Positions 1 to 10,544 of a stretch of 64,000 bases of DNA are shown here, piece after piece; the stretch's first letter is position 1; each line of letters opens with the position of its first letter. The notes beneath the pieces were generated by a model, which did no database searches, was not told where the DNA came from, and saw only the letters and a list, made by a program, of their open reading frames with translations. Source of the stretch: Caenorhabditis remanei (Eukaryota > Nematoda > Chromadorea > Rhabditida > Rhabditidae). Location: the NCBI RefSeq assembly GCF_010183535.1, contig NC_071329.1, forward strand, positions 4,650,001-4,714,000. The letters run 5' to 3'. A program made the translations under genes and the position numbers.

Positions 1-397
1 AAAACATGTAACATTAGAAGTTGAGAGACGCAGGGAAAAAGAGACATAAGGATATCGGTGGTGCACTAATTGTAAGTCGCTCGTTGTTCCACCTTCATGG
101 AATGCCGTAATTAGTAGTACAACACTCGATAATCCCAGGTAGGCTGAACAATGAGCGGCGCTTTGGGAAGACATACATTGGGGTAAGGCCAGACACAGAG
201 AAGAGAGGAATAGTCAATAGACACTGCACGTCTTCTGGTGATGTACTACGCTAAAAGCAAATCGCTCGTTGTCTATCAATGGCGGAATTAAGGAGTGTCG
301 TACCAATAACTACAATACTATAATCCTAGATATGAGAGTTCTGGAAAAACATAAATTGGGTAGGAGGAAAATTTGTGGTGGCAAGTCACAGAGAAGA

Positions 398-996
398 AAG
401 GCTCACCATACACGGCACCCTATGAGAAAAGGAGCTTCTGGCACCGAAAAAAAATCAATTTTTGGAATGTTTAAGGGAACAGTTGTGATTGTATTAATTT
501 AAAACCCTAGAGATTTACTAAATTAGGTAGAGAACATCTGATTGTATACTGCATTGAAACTTTTTTGCCATACTCAAGAAGCAAGAAAGGGAATGACTAC
601 AAAAGGTCGATATGGTCCGACACCATCTTTCCTATCCTTCGTTTCCCGCGCAGTGCATGAGACAGTCGGTGTTTGCGGACAGAGGACCTTCTATGAATTG
701 CGCGGGAGACGAAGGATAGGAAAAATGGTGTCTGACCACATCGGCCTTTTATAGTCATTCGCTTTCTTTATTCCTGCGCCTCCAACTTACCCAAAGGATT
801 ACTGACGCTTTATTAGTGCAAATTTTTAGCGCAGCTTAAAGGCAGGTGGCAAAAAAGTTTTCATAGTGAATCTCTAGGGTTTTATATCAATACAATTTAA
901 AACAATTCCCTAAACTCTTTTTGATTCCCAAAAAATTGATTTTTTCGGGACAGAAGACTTCTAACGCTTTTCATATTAGGTGCCGTGTATGGTGAG
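398..996. repeat. Inner foldback element nested in the 1-1790 repeat
   Basis: About 398-540 (caccatacacggcacc onward) pairs with about 860-996 read backwards (ending ggtgccgtgtatggtgag). A second inverted pair flanks the centre, 600-650 against 690-760. No gene is visible. Boundaries are approximate because the ends merge with the outer element's arm. Confidence 0.65.
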
Positions 997-1360
997 CAGA
1001 GTTGTACGGAATGACATGTTTCGATTTCCGGAATCCGGAATCCGGAACCGGAATGACGAAATACCCCGGAATTCCGGAATTTCGGAATCCGGAACACGAA
1101 ATGATTCAATAAATTTGCAAGGCCAAGTCATTTTTTTGAGTGTTTTTAATGATAAATAAAATTTAAAACTACTTTTGAGAATCAATCGAAAAGTCACTTT
1201 TAAACTCAAAATGTTTAAAAAATTCAATTTTTGGATTCCGGAAAAAGGAAACTCAAAAAACCGGAATCCGGAATCCGGAACCGGAATAAAAATTTTCATT
1301 TTCCGGAATCCGGAACCGGAATCGGAATGTCAAAAAAACCCGGAAATCCAAACAACTCTG
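997..1360. mobile_element. hAT-like MITE with exact 8-bp target duplication
   Basis: The element begins CAGAGTTG and ends CAACTCTG. It is flanked on both sides by the same 8 bases, ATGGTGAG (989-996 and 1361-1368). CAGAG-type termini with an 8-bp duplication are the hallmark of hAT transposons. The interior is low complexity, built from TTCCGGAATCCGG-like units, and has no transposase, so the element is non-autonomous. Confidence 0.8.
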
Positions 1361-1865
1361 ATGGTGAGCCTTCCTTCTCTGTGACATCTCAGAGCGCTCA
1401 TTGCTTAGCCTATTGGGATTATAGAGTATTGGACTCATTGTTACAACACTCCATAATTCCGCCATAGATAAACAACGAGCGATTCACAATTAGTGCAACA
1501 CAGATTCTATAGCTATGTGACGCCCACAGAAGACGTACAGTGTCTAATGAACATTCCTCTCTGTCTGTCCTTTGCACATCTTACCCCAATGTATGTCTTC
1601 CCAGAGTGCCGCTCATTGTTCTGCTTACCTGGGATTATCGAGTGTTGTACTCCTTATTACAGCTCTCCATGAAGTTGGAACAACGGGCGACTTACAATTA
1701 GTGCACCACAGTTTCTACACCTGCGCTCCACCGAACTCGTTATGTCTATTTTTCTCTGCTTCCTTCAAGTTCACATGTGATATGTTTTACTTAATTTCGA
1801 TATGTCGTGGTTCAAGAATTTTAAGATTTTCGTTTACCTATGCATACCTTTTTATAGATCTAACA

Positions 1866-3370
1866 ATGCAAAGGAAACCATTGGCTTACGATAGCTTGAA
1901 GACAGTCATTCAACACATGGGACCAGAAATAAGGTAATTTAAAACAGAGTTAGTTCTTATTCTTAATCATTCCAATTTCAGATTCGAGTTAACAAGATGT
2001 GTACCACAAATCAGACTCACCGAGGCCGTTGTCCCACTGAAAATCCACTTTCTCGAGTTAGGAATGAACTCTACTAAAATAAATGGCACAACTTATGAAA
2101 TGAGGACATATCACGAATACGATCAAGGAGCTACAGTACCCAAGTATATTCGAAATCGTAATAAAAATGGTGGATTGAGAGTGGACTATGACCAGTTTGG
2201 ACACAGAGATGACTCGTTTCGCAATGTACTCACTACCGGTGATCTAGATTTTCGAGATGGGAGAGAACTACCAGCAGAAGGAAGGATGAGAGAAGTTGTA
2301 GTAAATGGACTGGAGGTTTTATCTGAAATAATGAAGAAAAGCATCGAAAGACGAGAAAATCAAGTGGAGAGATCAGAAGAGGACAACCGACAAATTGAAG
2401 AACTTTTAAATAGTTGTACACATGTTCGCGCCGCCAATGACAAAGAGATCAGAGCGCTTCTCTTCATACGGGAAGTAAAAACTCTTTTTAGCCTTTCTTT
2501 TGAGTCTTTGCGGATGGCATTGGACGAAGTTACGTCCCTCATGCAACCATACATTTTTGAACGACATAATCAGCCAACGCCGTGGAGGAATGTGATCCGA
2601 TTGTCCATTACTTCAAAAAACAAAAATCAGAAGATTCATCAACTGCCTTTCAACTGTAGACTTCATGAAGCTGTGAAGATTCTGAACAAACTTCTGGTTT
2701 GTAGAGGAAATCCATTGGTGAATGTGAATACCTTGAATATCTCCAACTCTTACTATATTCTAAGAATGCCTGTGAATTTCAAGCTGAAAATCAAAAATTT
2801 GGATGGAGAAGTAAGAAATTCCTTCTACGAAGCGCTAAGCGGTATCATCCATGAATCAAGCTACCCACTGAATCGTGTCTATGTGAACTGCATTTCTGAT
2901 AGCGTCAATGTTCTCGACCATCCCCTTATTAGAGACGCTAAAACTCTAAACGTTACTGCCGTGACCCTGCCGAGACAACAACGACTCCCTCTTCTTCTCA
3001 AGATGCAAAACCCAACAATTTTGGTAGATTCTCTTGGATTTCTAGAAACAAATGGTATGATTGCATTGATTAGAAATTTGAAGGAAAGTTCCCGACCCAT
3101 CGGACACAAAATCCGACTCAACACCCTTGGATTCAACACAGCGTTTGAAACTTTGAAAGAAATTGCAAACCAATTTAATGGGACTCGCATTCGGGGCAGG
3201 TAGGTGCTTTATAAGAAATCAATTTCCGATATTGATCATTTCTTTCCAGAAAAATCAAAATTCCTATAAATGACGCCTCAACTCTTCAAGTATCATACCT
3301 TCCTAAACACATTGACTCTGGCAATGAAGATTTCTATTTGGAAATTGTCGTCGTGAGTGATAATAATTAA
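1866..3370 (+). CDS. DUF3557-family nematode protein
   Basis: Three exons join in frame to give 468 residues: 1866-1933, 1982-3199 and 3250-3370. Introns are 48 and 50 bp with consensus GTAA/GTAG donors and TTTCAG/TTCCAG acceptors. The ATG at 1866 was chosen because it opens the family-typical N terminus (MQRKPLAYDSLKTVIQHMG), followed by an R-x-P-x-L/I-R-x-x-E-x-x-V-P-L-x-I-x-x-L block across the first intron. That opening, a central charged coiled stretch (about residues 120-165) and a repetitive Leu-rich C-terminal half match DUF3557, a Caenorhabditis-expanded family of unknown biochemical function. There is no signal peptide or membrane segment. No disabling lesion is seen. The left neighbour is purely repetitive. 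Confidence 0.75.
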
Positions 3371-4343
3371 TTAGTTTTTGTTTCTTTATATAATTGCGTC
3401 GTTAATTGTTTAATAACAACTTGTATTTGGAATTGTTGTTAAAGACCAATAATTGATTTTCTATGATTTTCATTTTACTACATCGTTTGAATTGATATTT
3501 AAAATATAAAATGTTTAGGAAATGAAGAAATGTCTTAAATTGGGGTATTTCTAACAAACCTGTGTTCATGGAATTGTCATGCGTTGTAGCGGGAAAAAGC
3601 AGGAGAAAGAAGAGAGAAAGACATTCTGATGAGACGAAATTCGTTAAAAAGGAAGCGGTAGAAAGGGTGGGAGAGTGAGGAGATCGAGATTTTCCCGAGA
3701 GCACTACTTTTGACTTCTGGAGCTCTGGCACGATGCTCCGTGGTTGAGAATCCAATTCAACACAATTTTTTGTTTATTTAGGTAGTTTCCAATATTTTAA
3801 AACAAAAACTAAACAACTCCAAGAGAAATATAAAAAGTCCTGATCTTGATTTGAAAATTCGAGAAAAAAAACGTTTTATATTTCTCTTGGAGTTTATGCA
3901 AAACGGACACGATTCAGCAGAGTTGCACATGAATGTACATATAAAGGTATACTCACTTATGCTTGCTACTGTAGATTTTTTTGTGGAAACTGTGAGATCC
4001 ATAGGGAAATTCTATCTGCTGAAGGGCGATTGTCAAAGATCAGAGGATTAAAGCAATGATGAGGACATGGGTCCAGAAGAAAAGCGCTGTGGAGTCTAGG
4101 CACCGGCTGTCGTAGAAGAATCGAAGGTAGACAAATGGATTTTCGCTAAAATAACTACTCCCCGGCTTGAATTTCAAAAAAAAAATTCGCCACCGCTTGA
4201 CTGCCGGTCAATAAGAGGGGTGTCGGACATTATAAGGTGTGGGTCTATTAGAGTAATTACGGAAAATGATTTCCATGATCTGAAATTCTTTTTTTTTTAA
4301 ACAAACAAAAAACAGAATTTTCACAATAAAACATTTATTTTTA
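3371..4343. other. Intergenic stretch with a short perfect-type hairpin
   Basis: No gene is supported here. At about 3814-3893 the sequence aactccaagagaaatataaa is repeated in inverted orientation, giving a hairpin with ~20-bp arms and a ~40-base loop. The rest is AT-rich sequence with short open frames that do not extend across splice-like signals. Confidence 0.5.
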
Positions 4344-5502
4344 TTAGTGATGAGATCGATGCACATTGTGAGCAGAACCAGCCCCACAAAAATCGAATTG
4401 ATGGGTTTCATGTGAGATATTGTGAACATCATATCCCCAAATCCGACGGTTCTGAAAAATGTTGAATTTTTGGACTGAAACTCGATTTATAATGCTGAGC
4501 AGTCGAATTTCTAGTAGTAAAATCTCAAGACTATTTCAGGAAGAGTCGTATTGAGGCTTACTAGGCCATCCAGAGAAACAAGTTGTATTGTTCTACAGTA
4601 AAGTATTAAAAACTCACGTTAGAGAAACAAAAATGAAAATTCCATCGTTCGAGGTCCACCCCACTTTTGGCAGTGATTTGTTAACTGCTCTTGATGTGTG
4701 TAATCCATGGTGATCATACTTTGATCTACCTCTGAAAATTTTGTATTGGCATTAATCATTATTTTCATGGTTGTTTTGAGTCATTCAAGAAAACACCACT
4801 ACCTGTTTTATTAACAAAACAAATTGCGCCAAGTGAGCTCACTCTAGTTCAATTCATATAAAAACAATTTAAAGGCGTTTTAGGTTTTTCAGACATTTGG
4901 TACTAATTTTTTGCATTTAAATTTAAACTAACTCACCATTGCAGTATTTGAACACGTCTTCCGGATATGATGAATTGACTTGATCATCAGATTGCTTTGG
5001 TTGGTACTGATCCTGTGGGTGTATCTTAATGACAATTTTATCAGATATAAAACAGTTATTCGAAACTCCTCAAAAATAAAAAAAGTTTCAAAATCTAAAT
5101 TACTATTGAAATTGAGTTTTTCTAATAGAATTTCGCAGAACCCGCTTGAAATCAAAATTTTCCAAATAAATTAGGGTAAAAATAAGCCAGAATCAGAAAC
5201 TGCCAGTCGAACTTCTTCCGCATTGTTAGGCCTCAAAAGTAATTTCAAAACACAAAAACCTTTAAGATGTTGGTCAACTCAAAACACGCGTGTTCCCATC
5301 ATACCTGCTTTTATTATTGTCGGTATGCCCTTGTCGAGAGCTGCAATTTCGAAGGATTCGCTGACACTACTGAAAATGAATATTAATTTCAGCGGCCGGA
5401 TTGGTATGACACTCACCTTCCATTAACAACCACCCTCTTAAAATTATGTGTTATCTCGAGTATGTTGTTGTGGTAAATTTGAATGTAGGGATGCAGGTAC
5501 TT
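4344..5502 (-). pseudogene. Eroded multi-exon gene-like series, unrecognised
   Basis: Five exon-like blocks on the minus strand have good splice borders: 5417-5502, 5305-5369, 4937-5012, 4618-4731 and 4344-4451 (stop at 4344-4346). Each has an open frame. The last reads as a His-rich C terminus of 35 residues, and the first as KYLHPYIQIYHNNILEITHN onward. The frames do not all join: 4618-4731 carries a stop in the frame that best continues into the last exon, and the phase between the second and third blocks disagrees. A decayed gene, or a real gene with exons I misplaced, would explain this. I do not recognise the family. No start codon was found. A hAT-like MITE lies just upstream at 5680-5819. 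Confidence 0.33.
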
Positions 5503-5679
5503 CTGTAAACATGAACTATAAATCGTGAAAATTAGATTAGGTTTTTGTGAATTAATAATTAAATACTGTCTCGTTAGATCCCTTTTTTCATATATTTTTT
5601 TTCTATCTCTATTTCTCAAGTTTTCCTATTTTTAGAGCACTTGGAACAAAAGAAGACACTCCAATCCCTCTAACCCCAT

Positions 5680-5819
5680 CAGAGTTGAGCGGAATGCGAT
5701 TTTTGAAATGTCGGAAGGCGGAAGGCGGAAGTAAAAACAAATTGGCGGAAAGTGGAAGGCGGAAGGCAGAAGCGAAATTTTTCGGCGGAAGGCGGAAGGC
5801 GGAAATCCGCTCAACTCTG
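5680..5819. mobile_element. hAT-like MITE with exact 8-bp target duplication
   Basis: The termini are CAGAGTTGAGCGG and CCGCTCAACTCTG, flanked by identical AACCCCAT (5672-5679 and 5820-5827). The interior is a degenerate ggcggaag repeat. It is the same class of element as 997-1360 and 33555-33942. Confidence 0.85.
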
Positions 5820-5827
5820 AACCCCAT

Positions 5828-7394
5828 GCGTCATCTGTTACATCGATGACCGATGACTTGACCATTGGTTATCTTTCACTCAAAAGTAATACTTCTTAAA
5901 ATCCATTAAAGCTTGACTTTAATCATTAAAACATTATTTTTTGAAGTCTACTAAAAAGAATAGGGCCTTATTAAAATTCTCTTATAGCAAAAAATTAGAA
6001 AAGTATGTAACTCACTTTAACACATAACAAATACAACAAGCAAATAAGAATAAATAAATAAATAATATAAACAATAGTTTAGAATTTAATAAAAATCATA
6101 ATACTGAATTATTTCGAAGTTCATTCAGTAGAACCTCTCAGTGGGAATACATAGAAATGAATTGAAAACCTCCTTTTCCCCTTTCCCTTCGTGCTCCGCG
6201 AACGCGACGCCGCGGTGTCGCGCCGTGCCATCCAGATGTCCCCTCACCCTCTTGAAGAGTACACGTTCTCTTTCTATCTCTCAATTGTGGCATTATGTCA
6301 TGAACTAGTGAGGTTCGGGAAGAGAGGGAGAAGTAGAAGATAGCAGCTGCTCTTCAACGGGTGAGGACGGAGGAAAGGCCAAAATTTGGGAATTATAGGA
6401 AAATTTGAACATTGAGCTTATGGACCTATTCACAAGGTACCAAAAAAAGTTTTTTTTCAATTTTTCATCGAAAATGTGGCCATTTTTGACTATTGTTTAG
6501 AATTTATTATAATTCTGAAAGATAGTCGAAAATTTGACTTTTTCGCGAAAAAAATCAAAAAATTTCAAAAAATTTGAAATTTTGACTTTCGCGCCAATTT
6601 GCCCGGGCCGTCGAGTTTTTTTGCTACCTTGTGAATAGGACCATTAAAGAATTCACTAAAAATTATGACTTGTGTTACTTAATTATCAACCTAGGTAATT
6701 TCTTTCTAACCTCGTGTACGCAGAAAGTTTTTTGTATTGGGAAATTTCATAAATTTGAAAGTGTGCCACGCTGTCATTTTTTTGACTCATAAACTCAAAG
6801 TTAGTACTCTGCAAAGATCAAATATAGATCTTCATTTTTATAGTTGAGAACTGTTTTGTACGGTCACTCTCTAGAGAGTAAGAGCCAGCCCATCTAATAA
6901 ATAACTGTGAGAAAAATAACCTAAAAATAAGACAATTTGTGTTCAATTTAAAAGTGAACTTCAAAATTTTTCTTCTCGTTTAGTTTGGTCAAATTACATA
7001 GTTTCAAAATGTCCCGAAAAATTGAGACTAGAAACACAGTTTTTATCAGACCTGTAAAAGGACAGGCCGGAAGTTTAGTACTCGAAGAATTCAATTTCTT
7101 CGAAAATTGTCCTATTTTTACTTTTTGAACTGATTTTTGTAAACTTTAAAGGTTTTTAAGGATTACACTTCAAACAAAGAACAATTTTCAGAAAAAAACA
7201 CATTTTTACAAAAAATATTAGTGAAAAAAGCTCAAAAGTTCTAATCCGGGCCGACCGGACAGATATGGAATGTTGCAAGTTTGATTTTTATTGAAGGCTG
7301 CAATTATCCGCGGGGGTTTAGGATCAAGAAAGATATTTTAAAAACTTCATTTTTTCAAAAATCCCAAAGAAACACAATTTTCCAGTTCAATTAT
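5828..7394. other. Intergenic stretch with a GC-rich tract
   Basis: No gene is supported. 6188-6240 is unusually GC-rich for this neighbourhood (cgcgaacgcgacgccgcggt). It is followed by a pyrimidine-rich run and a purine-rich run near 6240-6375, which could be a promoter region, but no start exon could be tied to it. An inverted-repeat element occupies 6420-6644. The remainder is AT-rich. Confidence 0.4.
6420..6644. mobile_element. Short terminal-inverted-repeat element (MITE)
   Basis: The left end ATGGACCTATTCACAAGGTA is mirrored by TACCTTGTGAATAGGACCAT at the right end. The interior (tcgaaaatttgactttttcg, then gcgccaatttgcccgggccg) is closely similar to the interior of the hAT-like elements at 57230-57554 and 63745-63916. 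No coding capacity and no clear target duplication were found. Confidence 0.7.
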
Positions 7395-7790
7395 TCAGCT
7401 AATCGAGCAACACGGATTCTTCTTATTTTTCTTCTCGACACCCGGTTTTTGAGCTATTGACTTCGGCTGGGTGCCTCTGTTGCTTTATCCAATTCTGGTT
7501 TTTGAGAGACTACAGGCTTCACTTGTGACTTTTTGGAAAGTTCTGGGTTCTTAGGTTTCGTTGATTCCTCCGGTTTCTGACAAGGGAACCTTTTTCATAT
7601 CAGGGTTGAGAATTGGCTGAAACTTCGCACATATATACTTTCGACCCTGCTCTATCACATGCCGTTCTCAAAAGCTGCGCAATACGGCTCGTTGGCGATA
7701 AATTGGGTCTGAAAATTTCTGAAAATCGCCGTGTCAAATTTCACGCGTGACGCCCCTTTCTTAATTCCCCTTTTCTCAATTAAAAATATG

Positions 7791-7864
7791 AACATCGGTG
7801 GTCCAGTGGTAGTGAGGGGGAGTCGGGGTAGGAAAGGTGTGGGTTCGATCCCGCCCACGCCGAA
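7791..7864 (+). other. tRNA-Gly-like segment (left arm of foldback)
   Basis: The 5' part ATCGGTGGTCCAGTGGTAG closely matches the 5' end and A box of eukaryotic tRNA-Gly. GGTTCGATCCC, about 35 bases on, is a good B box and T loop. The middle and the T and acceptor stems do not pair properly, so this is a tRNA-derived relic or internal Pol III promoter and not a functional tRNA. Confidence 0.6.
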
Positions 7865-8051
7865 TATTTTTTTGCTTTTTTTATTATGAATTTTTGAGGT
7901 GCAATTATTGGGTCTGCATCGCGTTTTTTGAGATTTGAAGAGTGTAATACTGATTTTTATGAGTATAGAAAGAAATTGGGACCACAAAAACGAAAATTTT
8001 TTTTCGAAGATTTCCACACTTTTTGATCATCAAGTATTGTCGCAACAAAAA

Positions 8052-8157
8052 AGTTCCGACATTTTTTCCCCCTCGGTGTTTGCGGACTCAAGCCAAAATT
8101 TGATAATTTTGGCTTGAGTCCGCAAACACCGACGAGGAAAAAATGTCGGAACTTGTT
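8052..8157. repeat. Palindrome nested in the foldback loop
   Basis: The sequence aagttccgacattttttccc and the following cggtgtttgcggactcaagc are mirrored with almost no spacer, giving arms of ~48 bp. The outer motif GTTCCGACATTTTTT also forms the ends of the separate element at 61588-61914, which suggests one MITE family. Confidence 0.75.
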
Positions 8158-8516
8158 TATTTCGATAATAATGTCCATTAATTATTCGAGAACAATGTTG
8201 TTTTGGAAAAACACATTTCGAGGAAAGAGTGTCATAAGAAAATTTCTTCAAAAAGCTTAATGTATTTCATAATTTTTTCATGTCGAAAAAATACTGAACT
8301 CTTTTGGAAAAGTTGCTTCTCCAAAGTTTTTAAATTAATGGCCATTACTTGATGATCAAAAAGTGTGGAAATCTTCGAAAAAAAATTTTCGTTTTTGTGG
8401 TCCCAATTTCTTTCTATATTCATAAAAATCAGTATTACACTCTTCAAATCTCAAAAAACGCGATGCAGACCCAATAATTGCACCTCAAAAATTCATAATA
8501 AAAAAGCAAAAAAATA

Positions 8517-8590
8517 TTCGGCGTGGGCGGGATCGAACCCACACCTTTCCTACCCCGACTCCCCCTCACTACCACTGGACCACCGATGTT
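8517..8590 (-). other. tRNA-Gly-like segment (right arm of foldback)
   Basis: This is the inverted counterpart of 7791-7864 in the other arm. It has the same A-box-like and B-box-like blocks read from the minus strand, so the two Pol III-type boxes point toward each other. Confidence 0.6.
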
Positions 8591-9540
8591 CATATTTTTA
8601 ATTGAGAAAAGGGGAATTAAGAAAGGGGCGTCACGCGTGAAATTTGACACGGCGATTTTCAGAAATTTTCAGACCCAATTTTCTCGCCAACGAGCCGTAT
8701 TGCGCAGCTTTTGAGAACGGCATGTGATAGAGCAGGGTCGAAAGTATATATGTGCGAAGTTTCAGCCAATTCTCAACCCTGATATGAAAAAGGTTCCCTT
8801 GTGAGACCCTTTGATATCATTCGAATTTTTGGATTCGCTGATTTTCTGGGACTTCTTCTCTTTTTCCTCCCAACTTCCAACTGTGCTAAGAAATATCGCA
8901 GCATTCATGGGTCCTTTTTCTTTCGGCATCACTTTCCGCTTCTCGTCCAACTCCTTTACTCTCTTGCACTTCATTTCTATAATTTCCAAATCTGTCATCG
9001 AATCCAGCTCTTCCAGATTTTTCGGCATACACTTTTCACATACTGCTCTAAAAAATTCTCGATATCGGCGTTTTTCATCGGGGTCAGAAAAAGAAGAACT
9101 GCCGGCAAATTCTTCTGGTACGAAATCACATTGTGTACCGCTATCAGTGTTCGTGAGGATTTCACCGAAACGGGCGCGGCGTTGTTGGTTTTTTTGGATC
9201 TGAAAAAAAAGACTTTTGAGTTTTTTTCTTTTTTGAAATAGCATGTGGCGTTTTTTAATTGCAAAGAGTTTATAAAATTTCATATCGCTACTGGGATCTG
9301 ATGATTTCCGAATTCAAACAAAGCGTAAGAATCTAAACTTTAGACTCAGGGAAGTTTTAAAACCGAGATATTTGGCAACCTTGAAATTTCAACGTGAGTA
9401 ATCATACTGGACATGAAGAATTTTCCAGTGATTTCTTTCACTGTTTCAAGTTTAGTTCCAAACTCTCATGGTTACTAAACGTCTAGTTTTGAAATGTCAC
9501 AGTAGCCAGATGTCATGTTTCAATATGTCCTCAAGTCTAA

Positions 9541-9870
9541 CAAGGAAACCTCAAAAGGTCGCAAGTTTGGAATCGTTCCAAATTGTTACCAGGTAGTAAG
9601 GACAGCATGAATAGGCATATTCCAAAATTTTGTGTTGTAGCCGCTAAAAAACTAGCCGCTAAGAAAAACTGTCCCAAAGTTTAACGCCTGTACTTGGAAA
9701 CCATTCTCAGGCTTTTACAGTGCTAAATCAGACACTTTGGGACGGTTTTCCTCAGCGGCTAGTAAAGAGCACAACACAAAAATTTGGAATATGCCTATTC
9801 ATGCTGTCCTTAATACCTGGTAGAAATTTGAAACGATTCCAAACTTGCGACCCCTTGGTTCCCCCTGTAA
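9541..9870. repeat. Inverted-repeat element in copy A intron
   Basis: The left arm (ggtcgcaagtttggaatcgt, then aggcatattccaaaattttg) is mirrored on the right with few differences. The arms are about 130 bp. The element is non-coding and lies between two exons of copy A. Confidence 0.7.
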
Positions 9871-10544
9871 AAAACTATTCTATTTTTATTAATTATACCA
9901 GGAAAAGTTCTCGTAGCAAAATATCCAAATTTCAAAACTTTTAAAAAATTCGGTTGAAAAATCTTTCTTCACAAGTTACCAAACGTCATAGTTACAAAAT
10001 GATCTTTATAGAACTCACGTTTGCAAATACTTCATCCAATTTTTTATACTTTTCGGTTTTCTCCTTCAACACCAGTGGCTCCTCCCGTTCCGACCATTTC
10101 GAATTGTCAGGCATATTTTCAGATTTTCTATGATGTCTGATTTTCAGAAATCCTTCAGGTGACAAGTAGTTGTAGTAGATGTTGTCTGCCGGATTCTGGA
10201 AATATTGACTGATACCGGTCTATAGTATGCTCAGAGTCTTTTCAAAAACTCACAAATTGACTAGAATCATATCCAATTGTAAAACTACATATCTTTCCTG
10301 GCTCCAAGACGTGAGACGCAGTGATTGCTGCCTTCGATTCTCCTATCTTCATCGAATCACTCGCATTTTTGAAATTAATCAAAAAATAGAATGAATCAAA
10401 ATAAATTCGAATTATTTGATGGTCTTCTGTTGGATTTTTTATATTGACTTCTAGCAAACCATCTGGAGGCACTTCGAGACGATGAGGACTAATTTCGAGG
10501 GCGAATGGAGCTGAATCCTTACATTCTTTTACTTTGCTGGCCAT

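Larger units (their letters stand above)
1..1790. repeat. Outer foldback element, probably cut by the window edge
   Basis: The first ~400 bases are matched in inverted orientation, with scattered mismatches, by about 1360-1790. For example the block around 62-100 (gcactaattgtaagtcgctc) pairs with the block around 1690-1725. The arms hold no convincing exon. Two younger elements (398-996 and 997-1360) fill the loop. The left end may lie outside the window, so the full length is unknown. Open frames in the arms are non-coding by-products. Confidence 0.7.
7581..8801. mobile_element. Foldback transposon carrying a tRNA-Gly-like sequence in each arm
   Basis: Two ~458-bp arms (7581-8038 and 8344-8801) are nearly perfect inverted copies, with ends CAAGGGAACC and GGTTCCCTTG. 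A 3-bp TGA flanks each end (7578-7580 and 8802-8804), read as the target duplication. The element lies inside the last exon of array copy A, and excision with one TGA re-opens that exon. It has no transposase. The loop contains a second palindrome (8052-8157). Confidence 0.85.
7395..10544 (-). pseudogene. MSP-domain CaaX-tail paralogue A, disrupted
   Basis: This is the most diverged member of the array. Exon 10254-10544 starts at an ATG (10542-10544) and codes a 97-residue MSP-like domain including the family motif NPTED. Exon 10019-10195 follows in phase and carries the family motif SPEGFLKIRHH. The next block (about 8802-9297) resembles the penultimate and last exons of the other copies. 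The intron between them has no donor left and reads through in frame. The last exon is split by a 1.2-kb foldback element (7581-8801). Deleting that element and one TGA duplication restores the frame. Further on, the frame ends at a TAG (7454-7456), while the polylysine NPCCSIS tail (stop 7395-7397) lies one base out of frame. The phase into the 9297 border is also imperfect. I read this as a pseudogene. N-terminal linker exons found in the other copies were not seen. Confidence 0.7.

Noticed and set aside
897..1384. Frames of 69-107 codons with repeated Phe-Arg-Ile-Pro
   Set aside because: They are translations of the TTCCGGAATCCGG repeats inside the hAT-like MITE.
7791..7864. A functional tRNA-Gly gene
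   Set aside because: The A and B boxes are good, but the T stem and acceptor stem do not pair and the anticodon arm cannot be formed.
7655..8714. Frames of 60-120 codons in the arms of the tRNA-bearing foldback
   Set aside because: Both arms produce mirror-image copies of the same peptides. They run through the tRNA-like segment, so they are not genes.
8801..9241. Plus-strand frames of 130-146 codons opposite copy A
   Set aside because: They are shadows of the Lys/Glu-rich minus-strand exon, rich in Phe/Leu/Ser without a real pattern.
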